From: Acanthochlamys bracteata
Taxonomy: Eukaryota > Streptophyta > Magnoliopsida > Pandanales > Velloziaceae
DNA: 64,000 bases
NCBI GenBank assembly: GCA_019914995.1
Contig: CM034142.1
Location: forward strand, 4,049,031-4,113,030
Direction of reading: 5' to 3'
Position numbers and translations under genes: made by a program. Numbering within the stretch: position 1 is the stretch's first letter; every line of letters starts with the position of its first letter. The notes below the pieces were generated by a model. The model searched no databases. It worked only from the letters and a program-made list of their open reading frames with translations, and was not told where the DNA came from. This document shows, piece after piece, positions 10,756-23,531 of the stretch.

Positions 10756-13176
10756 TGTCAAAACCCAAAACTAGACCCTAATCGGCACTGAACTAAACTG
10801 AGTCCAGATAAGGTCCAAATTTGGCCCAATCTAGTAAGTCTGACCCAAAATTCAATAAAACTAACTTGCCAATATTCAAAAAAATTTCGACATTATCTTC
10901 TCTCAAAACTCAATAAGAAAAACTTGTGCAAGTAATAATAATTATACATATCAACAAAAACTCCAAAACAAGAAAATCGACCAGTATAAAAATCATTTTA
11001 CACACAAAATATCACTAGTGGCTACCGGTATCCGTAACACCTATTACAATCCAAAACAAATTCCATTCTAATACTACATACAATAAAGTATAAGAAAAGT
11101 CAATGCCCTTCGAGGATTACAGAGTTAACTATATGCCAAAGAATTTATAGAATACCCTCAGTACGCTCTCGGTTCAGCAATACCGAATCTAACCAGCGGC
11201 CGCTAGCCTCTGACATATCTGGGGAAGGCCAAAGAAAAGAAAAGAGGGTGAGCGCTGTCTCAGTTAAGTAAAACAACAGAATGCCCAATTTAGATAGCTA
11301 AAGTATTAGTTAGGTATTATAGTGCTACCTGTATGCAGCAGATGCAACGATAGATTAGATCAGATTCTACTGAGTCCTGAATTGTCCCATACCGACTCAG
11401 TCTTTAGCAGAAATACGATAATATGAAAGAATATTATATAGCACTCTCAAAACTATAATATATATATACGTATACATAGTGCACACATGCAAGCAAGTAT
11501 ATGTAATGAGTATGCAAATGCATCGAGGGTAACAGTCATACAAGATAGGCGATCGAGTGAGATCACATCTCCAACTCACATCACCCTACCAGCTATATCA
11601 TACAAGCATACATAAGTACTATTTTTATATATCAAACCCACAAGCAAGCTCGGTGCCCAATATGCCATGCGATCCACCGACAAGCAATATCATCACAGCT
11701 CGGTGCCTAATATATTCTGAGATCCATCGGCTATTCATGTATTTCGGTGCCTAGTATGTCTTGGGACCCATCGACTATTCATATATCTCGGTGCCAGTAT
11801 GTACTGGGATCTACTGTATTAATATCTCATTCAAACATACATAATATAATAGGTTATGACAACACCTATCAGCTTCTGCATTGTTCCATACCAATGCAGT
11901 CCCTAACAAGTAGATGCAATACAATATGTTTTCACATCATGAACATGCTCTGCCCAATTTGTTCAATGCTATCGTGATTATACTTATGTATATATGAAAG
12001 AAAAATATTGACATATATATTAAAATATTTGAAATATAAAAATTGACAAGTATTTTGAAATATTTTTCTAATTATGCCACAGTCTAAAATATCCGAACAT
12101 GCTAGTGATAAATATAAACATGATGTCAAATAAATATAAGTATGCACAGGCATATGTAATATAAAGTATAAATCATAATATGTAATAAGAATGGCAAGGT
12201 ATGCCAGAATTTTCAAAGAAAATGCTATCTGTGCCGAAAGCCTAACGTTAATTTAGGAAGAAAATGTGGCACGATAATCCTCACCTGTATTGCTAACAAT
12301 CAACAAAGTTAACTGTTTCGCGCGAAGGCCAACTCGAAATTTCTCGTGAAATCCTATTACACATAACGACATATCCATTCAACCAATAATTGCATTCTAA
12401 TGCACTACTCAACCAACTACCATTACTAGCAATTTTAGAGAGCTTACCAACTCAAAAGAGACGATCGGATTCTAAAACGACTTGAATCTGAAACAACTCG
12501 CGTATTTTCAATCTAACGATTCTCTAAAACGAAACGAATTAATAATTCATCTAACAATAATTTCAAATATGCGATGCAAATATTTTTAACTCACCTAATC
12601 GAGTCGCTGGAAAAGTTCGCCGGATACCGGCGAGCTAGAGTTCCAGCCAAGAACGTTCAAAGCAGTGGAAATGAGCAGCATTGCCAATAGAACCCAATGA
12701 AATAGACGACGAGCTTCAATTTTGTCGCTGTCGGCAGGAATCGACGAAATAACCTCCGACGGCGAACTCACACAAAATCAAGCGGTAGAGCTAAAAATCA
12801 ACGCAAATAAATGAGAAAAAAGACTTAGCAAGTTGAGGGAAATATTTCTAACTACTTACCGTCGCCGGATCGCCGATGAAAACGGCCGGACAAAATTCTA
12901 ATTTTTCTATCCTATGCGGCGTAGCTCGCCAGACTCGTAATAGTGATGGTTAGAGGGAGAAGATGATGAACGGAGTGGCTGGAGGAGATGGCCGTCGCCA
13001 GAGAAGGTTGATTTCTCGCCGGAGAGGAGTTGGGAGGAAGGGGCTGGTGGGTGTTGTCGCAGATAGAGAGGTAGGAGAAGGAAGAAGAAGAAAAAATAAA
13101 AAAAATGGACATTACATGTTAGGACCTCTATTTCCAACAATAATTTTCTTCAGCCCATAAAACTATAGATATAACA
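10756..13176 (-). repeat. 5' LTR of the gypsy element
   Basis: Begins TGTCAAAACCC on the + strand. About 2.4 kb, with no long ORF. Its first 415 bp are repeated at 7757-8171. The far edge is taken near 13176 (ATAACA), from where the flanking host block resumes, so the end is uncertain by about 40 bp. It contains a short tandem array at 11645-11820. Confidence 0.65.
11645..11820. repeat. Tandem repeat of about 45 bp inside the LTR
   Basis: Four imperfect units each start TCGGTGCC and carry GATCCA/GACCCA then TCGGCTATTCAT or TCGACTATTCAT. The TCGGTGCC starts lie near 11650, 11700, 11744 and 11789. Such arrays are common in LTR U3 regions and may be regulatory. Confidence 0.75.
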
Positions 13177-13588
13177 TTCATTCACTGAGATAAGAGGAGA
13201 GTTTACTATCAAACATGTAATTTGATTTGTGATATACGCTTGTGTTTTTTCTGGATAGTATACATACATGCTGGACCCTTAAATAGTAAGTATTATTTTG
13301 TTTGCATACAATTGTTATTATGAAATGCGTATGAGTGAATGGTTCTGTCTTTGACTTGAAATGTTTGTTCTAACCACTTACATCGAGCTTTCAAAATGAA
13401 GTTTCTTCTTTGATTTGCATGAACCTAGAATTTGTAAATCTGTACAAGAGTATTAATTAAGCTTTTCTTCATTTGGTAAAACCCACAGAGTAGATATAAC
13501 ACATAGTTCCTTGCAATCCAGCTAGTGCTAGATGGAGTTTCGAGTTGTCCTCAAGGCGATGATTCAAGCTTCAAGCAGCTAGTTTTTC
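13177..13588. repeat. Host non-coding repeat block, copy B (middle part)
   Basis: Aligns with copy C from about 15945 on, for example TTTACTATCAAACATGTAAT against TTTACTATCAGAGCAGGTAA, then AGTAAGTATTATT in both. No ORF of note. Confidence 0.5.
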
Positions 13589-14419
13589 TAAGGATGGCAA
13601 TTTGGGTTTGTATGTCAGTTTTGGGTCGATCCATTTAATAATCGGGTCAAATTCGTTCAACCCTAAGTCAACCAAAAAATTTATATGGGTCAAAATTGTC
13701 TAACCCTAATCCAACCTATTAATAATCAGGTCAAATTCGGATCGACCCATTTAATAATTAAAATTATTAATTTTTAATTTTACACTTTGAAAATTTAATA
13801 AAATTATAAGATCAGTTGTAATGAAAGTGCACGATGTTCTTAGTGACGAGATATAGTGAATGCCCGTCAAAATGTGCATTCTTTAGTATTTTCATCGTTC
13901 CTTAAAATATCCAAAATAATTTTATTTTTATTTTCTGAAAATATGTGGTGACAGCTGAAATTTTATGATTATAAATGTATACTTATAATTTCGATGAGAA
14001 TTTTGATAAATATAGCTATCTAACAAAATTTTGTTAAAAATTTTCATACGAAATTCAAAATCGTCATTACAGAAACACCTACTAGTAATATTTTCGATAA
14101 TATTATAATTCTCATGTTACACTATTTTACTAAAATATAAAAATAACGATTAATTATAAATACCATATAATTTAATAATTTATAAATTACTATTATCGAT
14201 TATTTTTATTACAAATGTTTTAATATGCGGAAAGAAAAAATCAAATATTATTTCTTTAAGATATGATAATTTGGATTGGTGGGTCAATTTCGAGTTAACC
14301 CGGATCGACCCATTTAATAATCGGGTCAAATTCATTCAACCCTAATTCGATCCATATATTTATACAGGTCAAATATTTCGGATCGCGTTTTCGGGTCGGG
14401 TCATATATTGCCACCTCTA
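13589..14419. mobile_element. Non-autonomous hAT-like element
   Basis: Ends are TAAGGATGGCAAT and ATTGCCACCTCTA, imperfect inverted repeats. The flanks AGTTTTTC and GTTTTTTC fit an old 8-bp target duplication. The outer parts repeat GACCCATTTAATAATCGGGT in both orientations. The core is AT-rich without coding capacity. Close relatives lie at 24107-35337 (split), 50965-51711 and, in its right end, 17110-17819. The hAT superfamily is inferred from the TAGRGGTGGCAAT-type end and the 8-bp duplications. Confidence 0.7.
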
Positions 14420-14427
14420 GTTTTTTC

Positions 14428-14947
14428 TTCATAGTTATTGCACCCACTCTTGTGATTAATCTTGTTGCTATTTAACTTGCTCAGTTTGTCATGTGGTAAT
14501 TTGTTTGTCCCGTCTCTGTTTTTGTTTCAGTTTATCAAAACCAAAATAGTGCGGGTTGGAGTGCTAACTTTTTGCAATATAGATAATTGTTCTAAAGTCT
14601 CCACCATTTTGACTTAGGATTTTTGGAAGGGTGACTATGTCTATGTTCAATGTGAGATATTTTTGTAATCCAGTTAGATGTAATTCTTTCCTTTTTGTGA
14701 TTAAGTATCTCAATTTGGGAAGAGCTTTGTGATGTTTCTGTGTTCTCACAGTTCATTTCTTGGTTTCTATTGTTTGATGTTTTTGTTAGATTATCTAGAC
14801 GACCATCTACCTTGTGTCACCTCCTCGAAGTAAAGTTGGGTATGACTGAATCAATACATCTACAACATCTGTTGAAGTTGCATGGTCTCAAAAGGTATGC
14901 GCCATCCCAATCAAATTCGTTCTACTTCATATGTTGATTTAACTAAA
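14428..14947. repeat. Host non-coding repeat block, copy B (right part)
   Basis: Matches copy A at about 1500-2210 (GAAGAGCTTTGTGA and the run to GACCATCTACCTTG). Some of the copy A sequence is missing here. Confidence 0.55.
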
Positions 14948-15501
14948 TGATACCAAATGATACGATCGTAGTGAACAAAGAGAGAAGACGAACAGAGGAG
15001 GATCAGTAGGAACAAAGGAGGGAATAGAAGAGGTGCCGAAATAATATAAGAAACTCAATCCTGCATGCCCAAACCTAGGTTATGCTTTCTTTATTTATAA
15101 CATAAGAGATACTCCTTACTTGAAATTCTAATAAAAGATAAACTTTTCCCTGCTGAAGTTTTATTCTAATTGAACTACACCAAAAAGACTCCCTATTAGA
15201 GCTAAACTCCCAGGTGAAGATCAAATGGCGCCCAGGACACCATCCAAGGTATCCTGGCTGTCCTGAGTTGCACCCAGTTGCTAGCTTTGATCCAACTGTC
15301 TAGGCTTGGTGCCACTTCTTCCCAGATCTACAGTGAAACACCCTGGGCATCCCTGACACTTGTCTGTCGATCTCCGGCTCCAGCGAGGCGTTCCGGCGAG
15401 TTCTACCAATGCTTGTTCCTTGACTGGTTCTTGCTCTCTGTCAACAACAGAATGCTCCCATCCTTGTAGGAGCTCCTTCCTCTCTGGCCCTGCCATCGTA
15501 A
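14948..15501. mobile_element. Solo-LTR-like insertion in the host repeat
   Basis: Copy A reads from ACTAACCCATT directly into GAATGTAGAAACTTTG. Here about 554 bp lies between ACTAA and AACCCATT. Inside, TGATACGAT near the left end and ATCGTAACA at the right end form LTR-like TG...CA ends. TACCAAATGATA near the left resembles a worn Met-tRNA PBS. It is less AT-rich than its surroundings and has no useful ORF. An LTR origin is likely but not proven. Confidence 0.45.
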
Positions 15502-16850
15502 CAAACCCATTCCCGAGGATGTAGAAACTTTGCGCAGCAAAAGTGATGGGTTGCTTTCTTTAGTTGGAATTTGTGTTTTATACGCCTTCATGGATTGCAT
15601 CTTAATGCAAATTCTCATGCCAATATTTGGATTTTTGTAATTGGTATCTACATGTAAATGCATGTTCAGAATATTAGTTTGTCATATGAAGGTGCTTGGT
15701 TGAAACAATTTAATTGGGTTAAGTACCATTTCCGGTGATAAAGATTGTTTTGACGTGTGTTTCAATTATTATACTCATTGCATGAGCTTATTATATAAAT
15801 ATGTGATGAATGAAATCGTCTTGCTTGTCTTTGTTGACTTTAGTAGGAGATTAGCTGAATTATGTGCAAGGTTTTTTGGACGTCATATATATAGTGGTAT
15901 TTCAGTGTGAAGATTTCTTTTTTTTCTGGTTGTCGATTGACTGAGTTGGAGGGAAATTTACTATCAGAGCAGGTAATTTGGTTCGTGGCATATGCATGCG
16001 CTATTTCATGGCGGCATACATATGTTGATGAACCGTCAAGAAGTAAGTATTATTTTTTTGTTTGCATAACAACGGTTACTTTTAATTGTAGGAAAGAATG
16101 GTGGTTATTGAGGCTGCCCCAAGTGGTCTACTTGAATAAAAGCGTCATTTACTGTTGGCTTAAGTTCAATATTTTAAATGAAGTCTTTTCTTTGAATTGA
16201 ATGAACTTTGCAATTGTCTATCTATGCTGAGTGTTTCCTTAAGGCAGGAAATGAATCAAGATTCAAGCAGCCACTTTCCTATTTAGCTAAGTTACCAACT
16301 CTGTGAATCCTCTTGCTAATGCTTAGCTTGCTCCAATTGTCGCGTACTGATTGTTTGTCCTATCTATGTTTTTCTTTCATGTCATAAAACCTAAAAGACT
16401 GCTGGTTGGAGTGCCAAATTTTTGCAATGCACACAATTGATCAAGTCGTTGTTCCCATGCTTTAACTACATCGTCTGCTTCTCTGAGCCCTTTCCTTGTA
16501 GCCTAACTTGTTTAGTACTCTTGCATTCACTTGTTACCTTACTCGTCTTAGGTCAAAAATTAACTATAAAGTGCAACTTGCAGTGCCAATATTTTGACTG
16601 CAGATAGTTGATCTGGCAGTCTCTTCTTTTCTTAGCAAAATCGCCGGCGTCTGTAACCCTCTTGTCGTTGCTTAACTTGTTTTCTTCTCTTGCATACCAA
16701 TTATTTTTTGCTTGCTTTCTTTGTTTTAGGTGAAGACACTTTTTGAGTGCTAGTTGAAGCGTCAAACTTGTCAATGCAGACAATCGATCAGGCAGTTCTT
16801 CCGTTCGTTGCTTACCTAAGTAGCATGCTTCCTCCTATTTGTTTAATTTT
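15502..16850. repeat. Host non-coding repeat block, copy C
   Basis: Third copy of the block seen at 1-2640. It contains a local triplication at 16411-16800. Short open frames occur, but none is shared intact between the three copies, which argues against coding function. Confidence 0.5.
16411..16800. repeat. Local tandem triplication, period about 174 bp
   Basis: Three units begin near 16411, 16583 and 16759. Each has GTGCCAA or GCGTCAA, then TTGCAATGCA-like sequence, then TTGATC or TCGATCAGGCAGT. The intervening parts share CTTAACTTGTT, CTCTTGCAT and a TTTTAGGT-like word. Copy A has only one such unit. Confidence 0.6.
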
Positions 16851-17109
16851 CTAGGATATTCATAGATATTGAAGTCTTGTAGTTTGCCATTCCTCAGAAG
16901 CGTTTGTAGAATGTGTATTGCGTAGTTCGGTAGATGATCAAAGCTAAAGTTTAAATTTTTTGGTCTATAGAATTTGACATTGTGTATTTCTGTCCAACAT
17001 TTCATATGTATTTTTGTCGTAGATGGATTCAAGAATTATAGCCGTTTACCTTAAGAACATTGTTGCATTTATGATATAGCTTCTTCTTTTGTTCTTATGA
17101 TGATGTATA

Positions 17110-17819
17110 TAGGTGTAAAAATGGGCTAGGCCAAACGAGCTGGCCTAGGCTACTCGCCCAGCTCGGTGAATAATGACAAGACGGAACTAGACCGTCCCGG
17201 TCCTATAGGTAGTATCAGACCGATTATGTTTACCCATCCGCCCGATTAATGTTCTATTGATCGATTAATATTGATTTTGATCTGGTCAACATTGACCGTT
17301 GATCAGGTCAAAAAAATTTAAAAAAAAATAACGATCATGCTGACATCACTATGACCGTTACCTGGCAGCTAATGGGTGTGTTACTATTGGCTGACGTCAG
17401 CCTACAACCGCTGCAATTTTTTTTGTTTTTTGGTTCACTATTTCATATTTTTACTTATAAATACATCCTATCTTTATTCAACTTTCACACAACAAATTTT
17501 TATTTCTCAATTTTCATTTTCAATCTCAAATTTCAAAGACTAAAATGGGTCGACCCGAATTTGACCTAGTTATTAATATTTATAATTTTTGACCCGAATT
17601 TCAAAGACTATTACTAGAAATTAATATTTATAATTTTTATTTAATAATTTTATTTATTAAATGGGTCGACCCGAATTTGACTTAATTAAATAGGTTGGGT
17701 TACTATTGACAATTTTAACCCATATAAATAAATAGGTTGGGTTATGATTGAATAATTTTGATCCGATTATTATATGGGTCGACCCGAAACCGACCCATAT
17801 ATCCGAATTGCCACCTCTA
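17110..17819. mobile_element. Internally deleted hAT-like element
   Basis: The left part begins TAGGTGTAAAAATGGGC, the usual look of a hAT 5' end, followed by a promoter-like stretch with TATAAATA near 17457. The right end ATTGCCACCTCTA is the same as that of the element at 13589. Flanks GATGTATA and GGTTTAGA agree at five of eight positions. Any transposase between the ends has been lost. Confidence 0.5.
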
Positions 17820-19400
17820 GGTTTAGATATGCAGTAGCGGATGACCATGGTTTGGATTGTGCGATCATATGCGACCATTTTGTAGAATTGTGCGACCATT
17901 AACTAACCTAGGGCTCCTTTTTAAAATGTCGCTCCGCGAATATGGTCGCACAATGTCAAATTATTGTCACACAAATTTGTTGATTGCATTGGGAGATATA
18001 GGGGCTGTTAGGATGGCGCAAACATGTAATATTGGGTTGTTTGGATGAGTAACCTAATTATTTGAAAATGTGTTAATGCCCAAGTATTTGAAATTGTGTA
18101 AACTTGTAACCGCTTTTTGTTTTTGCATTGGGAATTCGGTGCCTTACATACGTTGACTTGGCGAGTAACTCGTGAGCCTTTTAAAGGTGAGCTCGGCAAC
18201 CAGTACGGTCACGCATTGTCGGACATGACCAGACACCAATTGCACGGTATCACCCAGATGCCAATCCTTTAGACATTAGATTGTAATCAACAAATAATCA
18301 TAGTGTCGATGCATGTAATCGCTTTGTGCATTCAAAATTGGCAATTGCAAAATCAAATTTTATAATCTGTTGGTGCATTAATCCTAATCAATTAAAAATA
18401 TAATCAATAGAATCGTACGAATTTTACAATTTCAGAATCATAAACCAACCACAACATATATCATAATTAATCTAAAACTAATGCCTACGAGATAAATCAA
18501 AATTAATAATTCTATATGTAACCAAGAAGTGAGATTTTTCAACGTGTTCTGCCACCTATTGGTGATTCTCATCTAGAGTATCGGAAATAGCATTCAGAGA
18601 TTAAAGAGCCCCATCATTTTCTTGAGTTTGAATTAGGGTATTCTGTCTTGTGTGATCTTGTGGCAATCCCCACCAACTCATAGATACTTCAGATGCATCA
18701 ATACAAAAGCCTCGCAATCACCAGTGCAATAACAAACAAACTCATTGGGTTGCTTAGTTTACATCACACCAATACAAAGTCTCAATTAGAATGTACCTAA
18801 CCCACTCAATTGCAGTGGATCGCCAACAATGATTTATTTAATATCGGTTTTAGAGCAGATGTTGCATTTTTCAACACTTGAGAGAGACCTTTTACCAAAA
18901 AATTAAGCCATCTTTTCAATTTTAAACCTTTCTTCAAGTTGTACACTAATTTTCAATTCACTAAGAAGTAGCTCTACAGCGATCAGGTGAGCTTAACGAA
19001 GATTGACAGGAAAGACGATGCTTGTTCCGTCTACCTATGGTTTGAAAGTATCATCTCAAGGCGGATAGCGTGCTTTTGGTATATCATGAACCCATGGGAT
19101 CCCGGGAACAAAAGGAGCTGGTCAAAATTTTCTTCCCTCATTGGAGCATGCACTCCTCTTTATATCAACTGAAATCTTCATACAAGGATTGCTGCAAAAG
19201 CACTTTAACATTACAAATTTTAACATTTCTGCAAAAGAATTTAATGTTAAAAAATCTTGTATTGTTGTAAATCCTACAACTATTTCAGGTTACAAATTTT
19301 ACCGCAAAGAATGAGTCGGTGACTAAGCACTCACCGTCGGACACTACTAGCTTAGACAATTCTTTTCGCAACTAATACACAGCCTTATACAGATTCTACA
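17820..19400. other. Spacer without recognised gene
   Basis: No supported coding region. GCGACC-type words cluster at 17860-17980 and recur at 22900-22975, flanking the transposon gene remnant between them. They could be worn terminal repeats. Confidence 0.3.
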
Positions 19401-19816
19401 ACATGAGACAAATAGAATATATAATACCATAAATGTCGTTTAAGTGTCTGTATCACCACTCATTGACAATGAAAACATTACCTCGTCACCAAACTCATTT
19501 CCGTGGTTGTAGAGATCAAAGAAGCACAAATTGTAAGAAGAATGTTGTAAGTTTGATTTTATTTTCTTTGTTCTTGATCCGTTGCATACACTACTGTTTG
19601 AAATGGGCGACAACTTTTTCGTATGGCAACACATCTGAATTATATGGCTGCACAGTCGTTAGCTCCTTCTTCACCCTCTTGTGCATTGGGTCTATGTAAG
19701 GACTTATCAAGACAACAATCCTTTTCTTTACCTTTACTCGCAGCCAGGATTTTCTCCGCCTACTATATCTCCCTAGCATCTTTCTCCTTTAGGGGTTTCA
19801 CTTTCTTTGATGACTA

Positions 19817-20030
19817 CATGTGGAGAACCCTCCATCGATTTTCTCGGTTTACAACAACCCTCTCTTCTTTCTGTTGGTGGGGGCTCCATTGGTTCATTAC
19901 ATGGAGAACCCTCCATTGGTTCTCTACACGGAGAACCTTCCCTTATTTCTTTAATGATAGGATGTTGAAAAATTCGCGCTTCCTTTACCCTCCATTTGTT
20001 CTCTATGTGGAGAACCCTCCCTTGTTTCTT
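19817..20030. repeat. Imperfect short repeat with GGAGAACCCTCC
   Basis: About four copies of a 35-60 bp unit centred on GGAGAACCCTCCATTGGTTCT. On the minus strand this reads as repeated EGSPCREPMEGSPCNEPME within a 109-residue frame (19773-20102). It probably belongs to the low-complexity part of the transposon gene next to it. Confidence 0.5.
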
Positions 20031-20351
20031 CAATAAGGGTTTCCTTTTCAACGATGGTTGGCGGTTAATAACCCTCGCTTCTTCCTCCCTCCTGATCTCC
20101 ATCCTTTGTTCCTCCCTGCTACTCTCCCTCCATCATTTCTCCCTCACTTCTTCCTCACTCATTCTCACAAGCACTTATATTCCCCTCCGGTGCTCCCTCC
20201 TATTCTCCATCACTTTTATGTCCATCCTTGCAGAGGAGTTGTTCCATAAGTAACTCTACTCCTTCATCTCCGACAAAATCTGTGACCCTAACCTTGATAT
20301 CAACCTTCAACTCCTCCATCATTTCTATAACTATGGTCTTTATATTCGCCT

Positions 20352-21340
20352 TCACCTCCTCCATCTCGTGTCTCGGCGCTTGTGGTTCTTTGTTGTTCTC
20401 TTTCGCTCGAGGGTGTGGAAGTGGCGGTATAGGACCTTCTTCATATCCTCAGGAGTTGGTAGACGAGGAATGGAAGTATCGAGCCATAGTGACTCTATCA
20501 AAGGAGTTGCATTGTCATCATCAACTCTAATGTCCTCCAAACAGTCTGCGTGATAATTAAGGTTTGTAACCTATTGTTATTTAGATAACGAGAAATAATA
20601 GTTTGTTAAAAAAAGCCATGCCTTCCTAGTACAGAGAATAAATGTCTAACACCTCTCTCATCAGTAACTACCTTCCCAGATGAGTTGCCGTTATTCTTTA
20701 TAATGACGGAAGATTCTCTATGTACTCCTCGTTGGTAAGAGTAACAGAAACTACATCAGGGAAGGCTTCATACATCGAAACCTATACATCGGAGTAAAAA
20801 GCAAATTTCAGATTTCGTTGCGTATACTAACAATCAAAATGAATTCATGAATCATATAATAATAGTATTATTTACCGCATATGCATACGATAGTCCTCAA
20901 GAGTATAAGTTCTTGTTTGCAATGGACCATTTCTCTATTTCTTCAAGGCTTTCTATAGATAATCTGCAATTCATGAGTAACTTATAATAAGTCTACAAGG
21001 AAATCTACAAAAAGCAACTAAATCGTCAACCAACTACAGCAACCCCAAGTCGATACAGACATGCTTCGACTTACTCAAAATTTCGACTTTGGCAAAATAT
21101 AACAAGCTCATCTTGAGAAAATTCTTAGGACCACATTCATGACCCAGGTCCTTATACATAGACTCCAACAATATCTCGATCAACTCATAATCATTATATT
21201 TGGGTAAATTTTCTCACGAGCCACTCCGTTTGTCTTCTTCTTGTGTTTCAGTGTAGAGGCATCACCACGTTCACTCATGCGAAGTCTAATAACATAATGA
21301 AACCCTTTAGGGCCAAACTCTAGTTTCTTCCTGCTATTAG
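20352..21340 (-). pseudogene. DUF1985/Ulp1-type plant transposon gene, remnant
   Basis: Minus-strand segments resemble DUF1985 proteins of plant transposons. LEFGPKGFHYVIRLRMSERG lies near 21330-21270. After a frameshift, DYELIEILLESMYKDLG and NFLKMSLLYFAKVEILSKS lead to CIDLGLL, a stop, then LVDDLVAFCRFPCRLIISY near 21030. Splice-like breaks follow, then YEAFPDVVSVTLTNEEYIEN near 20750 and DDDNATPLIESLWLDTSIP at 20450-20540. In such elements a Ulp1 cysteine-protease domain usually follows; none could be recognised below 20352. Stops and frameshifts make it non-functional. The family match rests on my reading of the motif spacing. Confidence 0.5.
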
Positions 21341-23500
21341 GAAAGACATCGTGCCCTGTCTTCTTCCATCAACATCCTCTTGCACAAGGGCCTGATAGAT
21401 TACTTGATTGGAAGCTGGAAGCTTGTGCATTTGAAAATGATCTCCCCAAAGCAAGAGGCTCTCATCATCTTAATCCTTTTCTGGTTTTGAGATGTTTGAC
21501 TTCGAATATCTTTGAACACTTTATCAAAGTTCCTCTAGAGGGTTATCTTGACACTTTTGGCCAAGAATAGCCAGGTATTTCAAATTAAAATATGGGCAAA
21601 GACTATTCTGGTGGTTCTTCGCTCACCTCATGGCATATGCAGTGTGCTTAGACTCAAAGATAATGTTGATGTGTACGAATTTCCGTTTGTATCATCTTAA
21701 GATCATTGACTTATTTTGACATAAGATTCTCCTTAAGATCATTGGTTGTAAAAAATCTTGCCAAACCAGGAGCATCTAATCCCAAGTTTTTGGTCCTCGA
21801 GTATCATTTCGAATAAGGAGTCATACGCTAAGTCTCTCCCACTAAAATGGTTTGTCATTATTGTTGTTGCTATCAAAATTGATTGCATGTTAAAGATATG
21901 ATATTTCTGTACACTACACTGCAGATGGAGCTACATTTTGAGTTGAAAAAATACTACGAAGAAAACAATGGAAAAGGGTAAGAAACCAACTCAAGTATTC
22001 AAAATAGAGGCCCCTAACCGTTTTAAGCCCAGTAGTGCCGACCTATACGAACCAGTATTGGGATTCTATCCTAAAGGGATTGACAAACCAATGCATCCAT
22101 AGATTGATAAATATCGCATTGTCTTTGTCATGAATGTTAGAAACCAACATTAGATTGCAGTCGAGCTGCTCAAAGGAGCATACCATAAGTGTGTACAACT
22201 CATTGAAATCCTTTAGTGTGGAAGGAGCGCTCGACTTTCTATTGAAAGGACTCGCTCCCTTGTTGTTGGAGTCTTCCAGCGTCAACTCTAAGATGAGAGT
22301 ATTTAGGACATTAACAACTAAAATTATTTGCAAAAACAAAATTTAGAAAAGGTAGCCTAAAAAAACAAAATTGAAATGATTCACTAACGTATATTTACTA
22401 CTAAGATACGTTGAAATGATTCAATAATTTATATTTACTAATATTAAAAAATAAAGAAGCCATTGACTTATAAAACCCTCAATGAAGGAATATCAATAAT
22501 GTTAGTGAGCTAAATTATAGTCCACCACTACTGATGCACATGCAGCTTGGAGGTCATATAATGTTGGTCAATGGATGGTTCCTAAAAGCATAGCTTCATG
22601 CCCTATCGAAAAAGGGAATTTTAACTTGAAATAAGTAAAAGATGTAGATATAGTCAACATAGTATCGAATAGGGTCTTTTTATCAAAATATGGAGTTAGC
22701 GGCCGGTTGTCCACCAAAACAGCAAGTTATATACCAACTTTAAATGCTCACGTCTTTTCTATTTTAACCCTCATGTCTTAGCTTTTTAGATTAAACTCCT
22801 TTCTCAGGAATTTTTCTTAGGGGGAAGTGGGGTTGTATCAGCTCGGACACATACGACACACTCATATTCTCATAGAATCATGCTCATACCGGCATAGAAT
22901 AATAGGGGTTTGTGTATGCGACTAGTGTGGCCATGTGCGACCGTGTACTGGCCACACAAGGTCGCACAAATTGCTCTTGGACTATGTGATATATGAGCAC
23001 AGTGAGAGAATAGTTTTCTTGAATTGAGGCCTAGCGGCCAACGATGGAATTGATTAATACTGATTAGTAAAGGACGGACGAAGAATAGAAAATTTTCGCG
23101 AAAAATCAAATTTTGATCAATATGAGCTGTACATCATAAGTGAAATACTAATAGACGGTTGGAATTGACAACACAAGGGCAATATACTTACATTATATTG
23201 GGTGGTTAAACCTTTCAGCAAACTTCACCAGAAAAAAATATTGTCGATAACCTCTGCTACAAAAGAGAAAGACAGACCGATGTAATTTACAACACGCATT
23301 GAATTCATATTACTTTTTGAAATTTACTAATTGGAAAACATCACTAACAATGTGAAAAAAATCCTTACAAGCCATAGGCATGATGTAATAATGACATTGT
23401 AGGACTATATGATGACTACAACATGGACTCTACTCGACAAAGAACGTCGATACATGTGGATGTTATTTTATTTATTTATTCAAAATACAATAAGTTCAAA
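21341..23500. other. Probable transposon flank, no recognised gene
   Basis: A 98-residue minus frame (22043-22339) with LDCNLMLVSNIHDKDNAIFI has protein-like composition but I do not recognise it. It lies upstream of the DUF1985 remnant on the same strand and may belong to it. Confidence 0.3.
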
Positions 23501-23531
23501 ACAACACTGACACATAATTATAGATCTTTTC

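Larger units (their letters stand above)
7757..13176 (-). mobile_element. Degenerate Ty3/gypsy LTR retrotransposon
   Basis: Minus-strand element with a long 5' LTR at high coordinates, PBS, gag, reverse transcriptase, and a truncated 3' LTR at low coordinates. The protease, RNase H and integrase regions are missing. The right boundary is inferred by aligning the flanking host block with copy C; an end at 13139 (CCAACA) is also possible. The left flank is TATTC and no clean 5-bp duplication is seen on the right. The short-range features (MPPKRR gag start, a zinc-knuckle region, RQDAQASNAVVTG before the lost protease) resemble Tekay/Del-type chromoviruses. That lineage call is an inference. Confidence 0.8.

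Noticed and set aside
12907..13160. Short frames on both strands near the gypsy LTR end
   Set aside because: Low-complexity AGAAGG/CTTCTT sequence of the LTR; frames exist on both strands by composition.
19623..20036. 137-codon plus-strand frame as a gene
   Set aside because: It lies antisense to the repeat of a transposon gene remnant and shows no domain or splice context.
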